Under the pieces are notes generated by a model. The model was given only the letters and a program-made list of their open reading frames with translations, did not search any database and was not told where the DNA came from. The position numbers and the translations under genes were made by a program. From the NCBI GenBank assembly GCA_964599635.1, contig CAZRGM010000012.1, forward strand, positions 43,972 to 107,971: a stretch of DNA of 64,000 nt, in the 5' to 3' direction. This document shows positions 7,712 through 16,150 of this stretch, piece by piece. Numbering within the stretch: the first letter of the stretch is position 1; each line of letters starts with the position of its first letter. The DNA comes from WJMT01 sp964599635. Lineage in GTDB: Bacteria; Acidobacteriota; Aminicenantia; Aminicenantales; Aminicenantaceae.

Positions 7712-8950
7712 TTAATGAGTCTGGGTTTGAAAATATCCATCTTTATGTAATATTCTATAATTGGTATTCTTTACTTTGATGGCAATGTTTTTAAATTGAT
7801 TAACCTCGGTGTCAAAACTCGGAGAATAGTACAGAAGGTAGCATTTATCAACAGTATCTAAAGTATTGATGAGAGCGGCTGCTGGATTCTGTGCGGTGGT
7901 TACGGTCCCGCCAGTAGATTTTGAGAGTTGTGAAAAAATTTGATAGAGGTCTTCGGACTGCTCTCTCATAACAACACCTGGAATATCTTCGGGTGTTTTA
8001 TTAAAAAACATAAGGTTCATCATTAAAGAAGAATCGGCAAAGATTTGTCTCATGCGATTCACATTAATTTTCACATCTCGATAATAAACCTGGAAAAGGT
8101 CTTGAATCTGGCCCAATAATGCGGGATTATCCTGATTATTACTGATTAATCGATTCATGGTAGCAGAATCTAGTTCAGGGCGGAATTCTCTTTGATAGAA
8201 AAGAAAAACTATTTTTTGGCCGGGAAGAGACTTAAGTTGAGAAGCAAAGGATATGAACCTTTTCTCATCCACTATTCTCATGGTCTCTAGTTTTTCTAAA
8301 GTTTCTCGATAATTAGGAATTAATTGATCCAGCGGAGAAGTCATGCTGTCTGAGGTGGACGTATCAATACTAGTCTGATACATGGTTTGCTGACCACCAG
8401 AAGATGCAGATATAGAACTGACAATTCGCCTAAGGTCAATGAGTGCAGAGTTGTATTCGGATGAGCCGATTTGAGTATCCTTCCGGATAACTTGTATGAT
8501 ATCTTGAACCAAATCATCAGGTGATTTTATTTCAATGGCTTTTGGAGAAAGGGAATATTGCTTTAAAGGTGTGATGAGGGTGACACTGTCGCCGGCACGG
8601 AAGATGTTGTTAAAAAGATAAGTCATTCCCTCACTTATTCTAGGGGTGTATTCAGTCATCTGAAAGAGAAAGCAGAAATGCCGCCTCAAATCAGGTTTTA
8701 TCTGCTGTTTTTCGTCTTGTCTCACGATTTGAGCTTTTTCCGTTAGATATAAAGCTTTTGTTTTTTGGAGAATACCGTTTTCATATATTTCAAAATCGTC
8801 CATAGTGAGATGATCCACAAATTGATTCCCGTCAAACACTCTCACCGGAATTTCGATATTCACGACAGCATCTTTCTGATTTTCCTGTGTTAAAGAAATA
8901 CCTACTGCTAGCAAAAATGCTGCAAAAAACACAAGGATTTTTTTAGACAT
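7712..8950 (-). CDS. VWFA-related secreted protein (acidobacterial type)
   Basis: Exported 412-residue protein of the VWFA-related family known mainly from Acidobacteria. A signal peptide covers about 1-21. An N-terminal beta-domain with VFDGNQFVDHLTMDDFEIYENG (about 38-60) is the hallmark of this family. The degenerate von Willebrand-like domain carries LIDLRRIV and LPGQKIVFLFYQ segments, and the C-terminus has YLLYYSPSFDT...IAIKVKNTNYRILHKDGYF. A canonical MIDAS motif (DxSxS) is not evident, so metal-dependent adhesion is doubtful. The biological role of the family is not established. The gene is preceded by a near-perfect promoter with a very short leader. Confidence 0.82.
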   Translation of the reverse strand: MSKKILVFFAAFLLAVGISLTQENQKDAVVNIEIPVRVFDGNQFVDHLTMDDFEIYENGILQKTKALYLTEKAQIVRQDEKQQIKPDLRRHFCFLFQMTEYTPRISEGMTYLFNNIFRAGDSVTLITPLKQYSLSPKAIEIKSPDDLVQDIIQVIRKDTQIGSSEYNSALIDLRRIVSSISASSGGQQTMYQTSIDTSTSDSMTSPLDQLIPNYRETLEKLETMRIVDEKRFISFASQLKSLPGQKIVFLFYQREFRPELDSATMNRLISNNQDNPALLGQIQDLFQVYYRDVKINVNRMRQIFADSSLMMNLMFFNKTPEDIPGVVMREQSEDLYQIFSQLSKSTGGTVTTAQNPAAALINTLDTVDKCYLLYYSPSFDTEVNQFKNIAIKVKNTNYRILHKDGYFQTQTH

Positions 8951-8971
8951 TTAAAAAAACCTCCTCCTTAA

Positions 8972-8999
8972 ATTATAGTCTAAGGCCCTTCACTGTCAA
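8972..8999 (-). promoter_or_regulatory. Near-consensus promoter overlapping the ribosome-binding site
   Basis: On the minus strand there is TTGACA (8994-8999), a 16-bp spacer and TATAAT (8972-8977). The AGGAGGAGG site begins about 3 bp after the -10 box. The predicted transcript would therefore start within the Shine-Dalgarno sequence, giving a leader of only about 15 nt. Confidence 0.6.
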
Positions 9000-9044
9000 T
9001 CCTTACTTTTCAATGAGATATATAAATAAGGAATAAAGTTATGG

Positions 9045-9463
9045 TCAGAAGGAATAGCTAAACTTGGTATAGACAGCCTGATCATCTTTACCTGGCTCTG
9101 CAAAGTCAGCAAGCCCTCTTTGATAAATGATATGGAGCGTTCCTCCAGGTTGAAGAATTTTCCATTGATAATTCAAGTACAGATTAAATTTATGGGCGGC
9201 AGAGTTGTGCTGGAAAAATACCCGGAATGTCCGGTTTCTGTTTATGTCGTAAGTTCCTTCCAGAATGTATATCCTGGTACTCGTGTAAGAGGGAGGAATG
9301 TCATATTTGTATTTGATCCAGTTTGCTCTGATCCCTAGATAAAAGTTGTTTGAAACAATAAAATCCTTAAATGCCTCATAATATTCATATTTAAAGGCAA
9401 AAAATTTACCCATACCCAAAGAAAGTGAAAAATTATTCCCTTTTCCCTTATAAAATCCAGAGG
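9045..9463 (-). pseudogene. 3' part of the DUF5916 gene, out of frame
   Basis: This is the C-terminal continuation of the gene that starts at 11284, in another reading frame. The frame is open back to about 9497 and reads through YLTKITSGFYKGKGNNFSLS into MGKFFAFKYEYYEAF and on to VYTKFSYSF. That run of beta-strands with a terminal aromatic residue is expected at the end of an outer-membrane barrel. The upstream frame stops at 9464 after the uncharacteristic tail YTTATSPK. A one-base shift near 9480-9500 would join them into a protein of about 745 residues, the usual DUF5916 length. Either the gene is broken or the assembly has an indel. Confidence 0.72.
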
Positions 9464-11284
9464 TTATTTTGGTGAGGTAGCTGTGGTGTATTCTCTGCTT
9501 CCCAAATACAACTTGTATTTCCGACCTATGACGGGATTGAGAAGATTAAAAACATAATCTGGGTCAAAATAATGGAGAGCCCCTAATGAGAGATGATAGG
9601 CTTCCCAGTCCTCAACATCGATCCCTTGTCCATGGGCGACAATTCCTTCAGGGAAAAGAGCATTGAGTTTATAGTCTCTGGAATGAAAGACCGAAAGTTT
9701 CCAGAATTCGCGGAAATATAAACTTAGAGTTTGATCGATCTGCCAGCTCCTGAGTTTATCTTCAGTACTCCAGTAAACATCATAATGAAAGTCGTATCCG
9801 ATGGTATTCATTCCTATTGCATTAACCGGAAAGGATTTGTGCAAGGAGGCTTCGATTTCCTGTCTGTCATCATCCACAATATAGCCGACCTGGTTGGCAT
9901 TCTCCCAAAAATGCTTTTCAACTCTTTTTAAGCCTAAATGTAAATAGAAGGATGGAAGGTCATAATGAATTTTTACGAAAGAAGCGGAATTGTCTTTTGA
10001 AAAGTCACCATAGCTGAGAGAAAATTGACCTGAAAATGTGATTTTCCTGCTCGGATTCCATTCCATGCTTAACGCTGCGGCTCCTTTGTTTTGGTTTTCC
10101 AAAATTTTATTGGAGGCAGTGAGAGAGAGGGCAAAATTATTTAGAAATTGAGCGCGCATTCTGACATAGGAAAAGTTTGCACTCCGGCTTTCTGAGTTTT
10201 TTTGGATCTGAGTGCCTAGTCCCAAAAATTCCAGAATTCCAGAGTTTCCTTCAAATTTTAATCCGGCATAAATATCTCCAATTCGTCTGGGGTAAAACAG
10301 GTTGAAATCCGGGTCAAATGGTTGAGTATCTTTAAAAAAGAAAGGTCTTTTGTCTGTTAGATTCAGTTCGAACATGGTGAGATTTGTTCTTTCATCAATC
10401 GGCTCTATAGTAGCGAAATCTGGATTTAAGGTCACAGAAGTTGAAAAGTTTTTATGGGGAGAATAGGTGGCATCTAAACCGGCGCTTTTCAATCCTGTTT
10501 TTTCTCCTGTTTTGAAGCCTGGAAGAACATAGACACTAGAGTGAAATGCTTTCAGCTTGGCGATAAGGTCAATTCTTTTAATCAGACCCGGTTCATCCAA
10601 ATTAAAGATAGGATCAAGCGGTCCTGACCAGAGCAGCGTGTCTAGTCGGGGGACAACCCGTGAGAGGCTCAAGCCCAGGCTTTTGTCAGTATCCTCAACA
10701 TAGCTAAAATCGTTTAGGTTAATAGAGATCTCTGCGGTCCAGCCATTCTTCATTAGAGCAGCTGCCGAGTTCCAGGAACCATCCCAATTGACGTCGATCA
10801 TAAGTTGATCTTTAGAAATTTTAGCATCTAAAAGGGCACCCATTATGTTTGTCCCAAAAAAATAGTAGTGTCTGTTATCATAAAAGGATTCCAGAATAAC
10901 ATAAACAGAGTCATCAGTTCTTATGTCTGCGTCTTTAATGGTCATTTCCCCTCTAATGAGACTAGGATTCGCATCAAAACATAAAAATCCGATATAGAGA
11001 TGGGAGGCGTCGTAAAGGATTTTAACTGAAGTCTCAACATGGGATGGATTAGTTCTCTCTTTGTTTAGATAAATCAGATTATCCGCTTTAGGGGCTTTTT
11101 CCCAAACACTTTCTTCCAGCTTTCCATCTAAGATGATGGGTTCTGTAATTTTGAGAACAGGACTTTCCTTTTCCTCCTCAAAATCATTGATCTGACATAA
11201 TAGAGGAAGGCACATCAGGAAAATTGCTATGAAGGCAGTCAATAATTTAGGGGAGGAATGTCCGAGAGAATGTTTTCTATCCAT
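9464..11284 (-). CDS. CBM9-like / DUF5916 outer-membrane protein (5' part, frameshifted)
   Basis: Exported protein with an N-terminal CBM9-like sugar-binding beta-sandwich and a C-terminal DUF5916 barrel. A hydrophobic signal covers about 12-31. The domain marker PIILDGKLEESVWEKAP (about 47-64) is the classic start of this family, followed by TDDSVYVILES and WTAEISINLNDF. The barrel region starts near 250 with repeated amphipathic strands. Members are widespread in Bacteroidetes and Acidobacteria and are often annotated as carbohydrate-binding or associated with hydrolases. Their biochemical role is not settled. The frame ends prematurely and the expected C-terminus lies in another frame at 9045-9463. 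A near-perfect inverted repeat lies just upstream. Confidence 0.85.
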   Translation of the reverse strand: MDRKHSLGHSSPKLLTAFIAIFLMCLPLLCQINDFEEEKESPVLKITEPIILDGKLEESVWEKAPKADNLIYLNKERTNPSHVETSVKILYDASHLYIGFLCFDANPSLIRGEMTIKDADIRTDDSVYVILESFYDNRHYYFFGTNIMGALLDAKISKDQLMIDVNWDGSWNSAAALMKNGWTAEISINLNDFSYVEDTDKSLGLSLSRVVPRLDTLLWSGPLDPIFNLDEPGLIKRIDLIAKLKAFHSSVYVLPGFKTGEKTGLKSAGLDATYSPHKNFSTSVTLNPDFATIEPIDERTNLTMFELNLTDKRPFFFKDTQPFDPDFNLFYPRRIGDIYAGLKFEGNSGILEFLGLGTQIQKNSESRSANFSYVRMRAQFLNNFALSLTASNKILENQNKGAAALSMEWNPSRKITFSGQFSLSYGDFSKDNSASFVKIHYDLPSFYLHLGLKRVEKHFWENANQVGYIVDDDRQEIEASLHKSFPVNAIGMNTIGYDFHYDVYWSTEDKLRSWQIDQTLSLYFREFWKLSVFHSRDYKLNALFPEGIVAHGQGIDVEDWEAYHLSLGALHYFDPDYVFNLLNPVIGRKYKLYLGSREYTTATSPK

Positions 11285-11299
11285 CAGGAAGATATTTTT

Positions 11300-11329
11300 C
11301 TTGCTTTTGACTCTTATGTCAAGAGCAAG
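11300..11329. promoter_or_regulatory. 12-bp inverted repeat between divergent genes
   Basis: CTTGCTTTTGAC and GTCAAGAGCAAG are separated by TCTTAT, with a single mismatch. On the minus strand the right arm contains TTGACA. It lies 16 bp upstream of the DUF5916 start and about 50 bp upstream of the PAP2 start, so it may be an operator. A T-run is missing, so a terminator is less likely. Confidence 0.45.
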
Positions 11330-11379
11330 ATTTCATTGAAATTATTGATAAATAATGGTTAAATTCTTAAAAGTTGTTT

Positions 11380-12207
11380 ATGAGAGATAGAATAGTTGGA
11401 AATGAAAATGAAAAAAAGATTGCCGCTGAATCCATCTGGATATGGCTTCCACCCATTGTTTTTCTTGCTCTGGCAGGAATTGTTTTCCTGACCCATTCAG
11501 ATAAAAGCCTTTTTTCCCTTATCAATCAGGCTTCTCGTTTAACAGGAGATAAATTATGGGCTGTTCTAACAATCTTTGCAGATGGGCTGATCTCTTTGGT
11601 TATTCTACTTCCTTTTATCTATCAGAAGCCTCGACTAATTTGGGCCGTATTCATTGCGGCGGTTTTATTTACCATATTTGGACAGGGGATAAAGCATTTG
11701 ACGAGTATTCCTCGTCCTCCGGTGGTCCTTTCCAAGGAAAGCTTTCATTTAATTGGTCCCAATTGGGGCTATAATTCTTTTCCGTCAGGGCATGCTTCCA
11801 CGATATTCAGCCTAGCCGGTGTTTTTTCTTTGTCGGTAAGAAAAAATTGGCTTCGCTTTTTGCTCATTGTTTTAGCTTCATTTATTGCGGTTTCTCGGAT
11901 AGTGGTGGGGGTGCATTGGCCTTCTGATGTTTTGGCAGGAGCGGCTTTTGGCTGGATTACAGCCTGGATAGGGCTTGAGGTTTCTAAAATAACAGCATGG
12001 GCTTGGAAAGGATTGGGAAGAAAGCTTATGGGAGCCGTTCTTATCATAGGAGGCCTGGTTGTTTTATTTGTGGATTATACCGGTTATGAAAACATCATGG
12101 TTTTTCAGCGTGTTATTGCTGTTATTTTTTTAATAGGAGGAGTGCATGAATACGCCCGGGTATACGGTTGGAAAGGGTTTTTTCTGAAAAACAATCGAGA
12201 AGAATAA
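11380..12207 (+). CDS. PAP2-family membrane phosphatase
   Basis: Membrane phosphatase of the PAP2/undecaprenyl-diphosphatase-like superfamily, about 275 residues. The three signature motifs are intact (numbered from an alternative TTG at 11374): KHLTSIPRP (Lys107, Arg114-Pro115), PSGH (137-140) and SRIVVGVHWPSD (Arg175, His181, Asp185). At least six hydrophobic helices are seen. The last two, beyond residue 205, extend past the core domain. The likely substrate is a lipid phosphate or diphosphate at the outer face of the inner membrane. ATG 11380 is preferred over TTG 11374, although no strong ribosome-binding site supports either. Confidence 0.9.
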   Translation: MRDRIVGNENEKKIAAESIWIWLPPIVFLALAGIVFLTHSDKSLFSLINQASRLTGDKLWAVLTIFADGLISLVILLPFIYQKPRLIWAVFIAAVLFTIFGQGIKHLTSIPRPPVVLSKESFHLIGPNWGYNSFPSGHASTIFSLAGVFSLSVRKNWLRFLLIVLASFIAVSRIVVGVHWPSDVLAGAAFGWITAWIGLEVSKITAWAWKGLGRKLMGAVLIIGGLVVLFVDYTGYENIMVFQRVIAVIFLIGGVHEYARVYGWKGFFLKNNREE

Positions 12208-12228
12208 AACGTCGGATGCTGTTTTAAA

Positions 12229-13746
12229 TTAAGTCATAAATAGGTCTTTACTCGGGAAATTGGGTTCACTCGTCACATTTATTCCTAGTCTTTTCAAACC
12301 GGCTTCATCACCAGAGGTCGGTATATGTGTGATATGCATTTCACTGCTGCGAAGCTTGCTGAGCTGTTCCACGGCAAGCGCAGCCGCAGTATTGACAGTA
12401 GCGCTTACGCTCAACGCGACGAGTGTTTCTCCTAAATCCAGGCTTGGGTTTTTTCTATTAAGAATCTTTTCTTTTAAGTTGCTTATAGAATCCAGAACAT
12501 TGGTATTCAGCAAGTGAATTTTATCAGGAATTCCGGCCAATTTTTTTATTGCATTCAGGATCAAACTTGATGATGCATGCATTAAGGGTGAATTACATCC
12601 TCTAATGATTGTGCCGTCATTTATTTCAATGGCCGCCCCAACATAGATACCGTTTCGTCCTTTTTGTTTGTATTTTGCCTGTTCTGCCTCTTCTCTAGCC
12701 GGCATGACTACTGATCTATCCTCAGGTTTGACTCCCACTTCATCCATTAATATTTTAGCTTTGTTGACTGCATTTTTTTCAATAAATCCCATGGCATATT
12801 CACATTGATATCGAAAGCTGCGTCTTATGATTTCCTGTTTTGCAGCTTCCCTGACAGCATCGTCATCAGTGATAGCAAACCCTGCTCTATTAACCCCCAT
12901 GTCAGTGGGTGACTTGTAGACTGAATGAGTCCCTGTGATGGACTCCAAAATCTTTTTTAGAACTGGGAAGGCCTCTGCGTCTCGATTATAGTTGACTGCT
13001 TTTTCTCCATAAGCTTCAAGATGGAATGAATCAATCATGTTGAAGTCGCCGATGTCTGCGGTCGCTGCTTCATAAGCTAAGTTAACGGGATGTTTAAGGT
13101 TTAGATTCCATATGGGAAATGTTTCGAACTTTGCGTACGTAGATTTAAGGCCTCTTTTGTGGTCATGATAGAGTTGAGAAAGACAGGTTGCCATTTTCCC
13201 GCTTCCGGGACCTGGGGCAGCAACCACTGTGATAGGTTTTGTTGTTTTTATGTAGGGAGCCGCTCCATAACCTTTTTCACTAGCGATATTGTCAATATTG
13301 GCAGGATATCCAGGGATTGTCCGGTGAGTGTAAATCCTAATGCCCCGGCGTTTAAGTCTGTTGCAGAACTGCTGGACAACAGGCTGGTCATTAAATCTGG
13401 TTATAACCACAGCCAATACATCCAGTCCCCAGCTCCGGAGGTCATCGATAAGTCTTAAAGTATCAACATCATAGGTGATCCCAAAATCAGCTCTGATTTT
13501 TTTTTGTTCTATATCTCCAGAATAGGCACAGATGATAATATCTGATTTCTCTCTGAGTTTTTGAAGAAGCTTTATTTTTGCGTTAGGGTCAAATCCAGGA
13601 AGAACACGGGCCGCATGATAGTCAAATACAAGTTTACCTCCGAATTCTAAATAGAGCTTTCCTCCTGAATTTACAGCTCTTTTTAGGATATATTTACTCT
13701 GTTCTTCTAAGTACTTGTCTTTATCGAATCCTATTTTTTGCATCAT
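12229..13746 (-). CDS. DUF1846 family protein
   Basis: Cytoplasmic 505-residue protein matching the DUF1846 family in length and in motifs: the opening KIGFDKDKYLEEQSKYI, the glycine-rich VVAAPGPGSGKMATCLSQ (about 172-190) resembling a nucleotide-binding loop, and GVNRAGFAITDD. The family occurs in Firmicutes, Actinobacteria and anaerobes, and its function is unproven. A purine or nucleotide connection has been proposed from structure only. The gene is convergent with PAP2 (21-bp gap). It has its own good promoter at 13768-13795, so it is probably monocistronic. Confidence 0.85.
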   Translation of the reverse strand: MMQKIGFDKDKYLEEQSKYILKRAVNSGGKLYLEFGGKLVFDYHAARVLPGFDPNAKIKLLQKLREKSDIIICAYSGDIEQKKIRADFGITYDVDTLRLIDDLRSWGLDVLAVVITRFNDQPVVQQFCNRLKRRGIRIYTHRTIPGYPANIDNIASEKGYGAAPYIKTTKPITVVAAPGPGSGKMATCLSQLYHDHKRGLKSTYAKFETFPIWNLNLKHPVNLAYEAATADIGDFNMIDSFHLEAYGEKAVNYNRDAEAFPVLKKILESITGTHSVYKSPTDMGVNRAGFAITDDDAVREAAKQEIIRRSFRYQCEYAMGFIEKNAVNKAKILMDEVGVKPEDRSVVMPAREEAEQAKYKQKGRNGIYVGAAIEINDGTIIRGCNSPLMHASSSLILNAIKKLAGIPDKIHLLNTNVLDSISNLKEKILNRKNPSLDLGETLVALSVSATVNTAAALAVEQLSKLRSSEMHITHIPTSGDEAGLKRLGINVTSEPNFPSKDLFMT

Positions 13747-13767
13747 TTTGATTTACGTTTTGATAAT

Positions 13768-13795
13768 ATTATATTTAAGTAATTTTTTCAGTCAA
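13768..13795 (-). promoter_or_regulatory. Promoter for the DUF1846 gene
   Basis: On the minus strand there is TTGACT (13790-13795), a 16-bp spacer and TATAAT (13768-13773), about 20 bp from the start codon. Confidence 0.6.
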
Positions 13796-13835
13796 CAACA
13801 AAGGTTTTGGAAGGACTTGTGATTTTGGGGAATAC

Positions 13836-15110
13836 CTACCTGTTTCCAAATCTGGGATTCACGATGTTATTGTAGATAGAACCAAATCTATAATTTAAAC
13901 TTAGATTAAAACTGAAGTCATAGCTGGTGGCCAGTTGTTTGAGTTCTAGAAGGATTTCATCTTTAGACGCCCCTTCTTTGGGCAAAGAAAGTTGGTCTCT
14001 GACCCGAGCGTATTCGCCGTTTATACCAAAAGATAACCCTTTAAAAACTCTCATAGATAATCCCGCATCAAATTGAAAGTTGTTTTTACTAAAATCATGG
14101 AGATAATTAGATCCTTCTAGACGCACTCCTGCTGAGCCCCAGGGTTCTTTGATTTCTAAAATTACATTCAAAGTCTGTTTAAATAGATTTTCCTTGGTTT
14201 TGTCAAAAACGGTGATTTCATTATATTGACGGGAGGTATACCAGAGCTGGTATTTGATTCGAAGTTCCCGTCTGTTAGACTGCTCATAAGGAAAAATACT
14301 GTATTCTACAGCAGGCCCTATGGAAACAAAAATATCCGCATTATCGTAAGTGTAGGAATACAAATGGGCAGAAGCTCCGGCTGACCAGTGATCATTGATG
14401 CTTTGAACTAACTGAGAATAAATCCTTTTTCGATCTCTTCGGCTGATAATTTCTTCTCCCTCATCAACTTCATATTTCTGTCTTCTATAATAACTATTGG
14501 CCCAGAAACTGAATTTTGAAGATTCTGTAGTCCTATTGGCAGAAAGAGAGATAGAATACCGAACCTGTTTTGACAGTTCTTCAAGGTCCATATTTCCACT
14601 GAGACTGAAGTTGAAAACCCAGTGATTCCATTTATCTGAGGTTACAGTTGGTGTTTCTTCTTCTGTTGATTTTTCATAGAATACAGTGATGTATTCAGAT
14701 AAGGGGGTATCAGAAACATATGGAATAAGCCCCTGTTTCAGGATTTTGACTAGGCCTTCTCTTATTTGGTCTTCAGTATCTGTGGAATAAGAAAAGTATT
14801 TTAAGGTAGAGTCACGGCCTTGGTAATTCTTAAGACCAATGAAATTAAGGGTGTATTCGTATCCTCCACTTCCTGTGGTGCGCCGAGTGATGAGGACATG
14901 AACATCTGCATTTTCCCGATCGCGCATGTAGTTTATAAATGTGATTTCAGTTCTTATATAGTCCATATCACAGAGGCGGTGACTGCAGTCTATGAAAACA
15001 TTGGGAGCCGTGCTCCTTAAATCTTCTTCTTGAGCTGAAAGTGGGTTCATAATCAGTGGGATTAAGAACATAAGTCCTGCTATCAAACTGAATCTTTTAT
15101 TTCGTGTCAT
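13836..15110 (-). CDS. Predicted outer-membrane protein, unknown function
   Basis: Exported 424-residue protein that I cannot assign to a named family. A signal peptide covers about 1-26 (FLIPLIMNPLSAQ). The N-terminal globular region (about 30-145) has STAPNVFIDCSHRLCDMDYIRTEITFIN-type sequence with two cysteines that could form a disulfide. From about 165 onwards the sequence is a series of 10-14 residue amphipathic strands (WVFNFSLSGNMDLE, YRFGSIYNN), typical of a large beta-barrel. Similar N-terminal regions occur in Bacteroidetes and Acidobacteria proteins of unknown role. It may be cotranscribed with the secreted protein gene upstream (53-bp gap). Confidence 0.72.
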   Translation of the reverse strand: MTRNKRFSLIAGLMFLIPLIMNPLSAQEEDLRSTAPNVFIDCSHRLCDMDYIRTEITFINYMRDRENADVHVLITRRTTGSGGYEYTLNFIGLKNYQGRDSTLKYFSYSTDTEDQIREGLVKILKQGLIPYVSDTPLSEYITVFYEKSTEEETPTVTSDKWNHWVFNFSLSGNMDLEELSKQVRYSISLSANRTTESSKFSFWANSYYRRQKYEVDEGEEIISRRDRKRIYSQLVQSINDHWSAGASAHLYSYTYDNADIFVSIGPAVEYSIFPYEQSNRRELRIKYQLWYTSRQYNEITVFDKTKENLFKQTLNVILEIKEPWGSAGVRLEGSNYLHDFSKNNFQFDAGLSMRVFKGLSFGINGEYARVRDQLSLPKEGASKDEILLELKQLATSYDFSFNLSLNYRFGSIYNNIVNPRFGNR

Positions 15111-15163
15111 TTTTCTCTCTTCAATTTTTAGTTTGAGTTGAAGTCTAGAAGTTGAAAAAATGT

Positions 15164-15865
15164 TTATTTTGTCCTAATAAATACCTGAGACCAGGGCATC
15201 ATATTGATTTCAGAGCCTACGGCGATTTGCTCTCCTCGGATGTACTGTTTGTAAAACCAAGTATGCAGAACCAGGATTCGAAGGAGGCTTTTTTTAGGAA
15301 TTTTTTCTTCAGGAATCACTATTTTGTTTTCTTTGAAATTATCAAGATCAAGGAGGTCGTCACCGGTTCTGAAATCATAGGCATCCACTTTTACAGGACC
15401 CGGACACCGATGAAATTCCCAGGAAATCAGAAGGGGTTGAGAACTCTCAATAATAGAGGGCTGAGGGCTCTTGATCACAAGCCAGTCCGGGATAGGATAA
15501 GTTCTTTCCAGTGTAATCCCTTCAGGGACAGTTATTTTCAGCATAACTTCCTCTGCTAGATTTTCCCAGGGAATATTTATTCTTTTTTCATAAAGGTTTT
15601 CCTTAAAGTCCAGCTTTTCAGAATTTACCATAACCGTAGCCTTATCGATGATATCTCCACAAACTGAATTTTTGCGCAGTTCGATATAGGCGCGGATTTC
15701 GGCATGATTCATATCATTGTTGTAATCATATCGGGAGAGGCTGAAAGTCGGGTATATGGTGGCCTGGATGTATAATTTGTTTTGTTTCGGTTCTTGTTTT
15801 GCAGCCATAAAGGTTCCTGTTATTCCGATTCCAATAATCAGAAGAAAGATAAGCCTTTTCCTCAT
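15164..15865 (-). CDS. Secreted hypothetical protein
   Basis: Exported 233-residue protein of unknown function. A signal peptide covers about 1-21 (LIFLLIIGIGITGTFMAA). The rest is predicted mostly beta, with segments such as IYPTFSLSRYDY, ITVPEGITLERTYPIPDW and a late RILVLHTWFYKQYI. Two isolated cysteines (about 69 and 174) are present, but no catalytic motif is recognisable. AAGGAGGA precedes the ATG. The upstream side is occupied from 15888 by a copy of the dispersed hairpin element, which starts only 22 bp from the start codon, so the promoter must lie in or across that element. Confidence 0.6.
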   Translation of the reverse strand: MRKRLIFLLIIGIGITGTFMAAKQEPKQNKLYIQATIYPTFSLSRYDYNNDMNHAEIRAYIELRKNSVCGDIIDKATVMVNSEKLDFKENLYEKRINIPWENLAEEVMLKITVPEGITLERTYPIPDWLVIKSPQPSIIESSQPLLISWEFHRCPGPVKVDAYDFRTGDDLLDLDNFKENKIVIPEEKIPKKSLLRILVLHTWFYKQYIRGEQIAVGSEINMMPWSQVFIRTK

Positions 15866-15887
15866 AAATTCCTCCTTTTTTACTGGC

Positions 15888-16068
15888 CTGACCTATTCAT
15901 AAAAAAATGGCGGTGTTTTTATTATCAATTTTAATCGCCATTTTTTTGTCTTCCAGACGAGCCAATCTAACAGCATCTGCTTCGTACCAGGGCATTCGAA
16001 GTGAGGGACCATGTCTTCAGGTCTTGTGCCTCGCATCTGCCGCAACCTTGACTCGTGAACGATCCAAA
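15888..16068 (+). mobile_element. MITE-like hairpin element, copy A (short form)
   Basis: The left end is CCTGACCTATTCATAAA. Internal arms AAAAAAATGGCGGT (15901-15914) and ATCGCCATTTTTTT (15934-15947) enclose only 19 nt. A conserved core follows, framed by two direct GCATCTGC words and containing TTCGTACCAGGGCATTCGAA. The right end is CTCGTGAACGATCC. Compared with copies B (54584-54835) and C (21114-21364, inverted) it has lost most of the roughly 90-nt hairpin loop. The two ends form imperfect terminal inverted repeats of the type CCTGnnnTATTCA. No coding capacity is present, so it would be a non-autonomous element. Confidence 0.68.
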
Positions 16069-16150
16069 CTGGATTATTATAACATAAAATGAGGCTTTGA
16101 GAATGGATTAATATGATGGTGTACTCAAGTTGAGTTTAAGTCGATATTGT

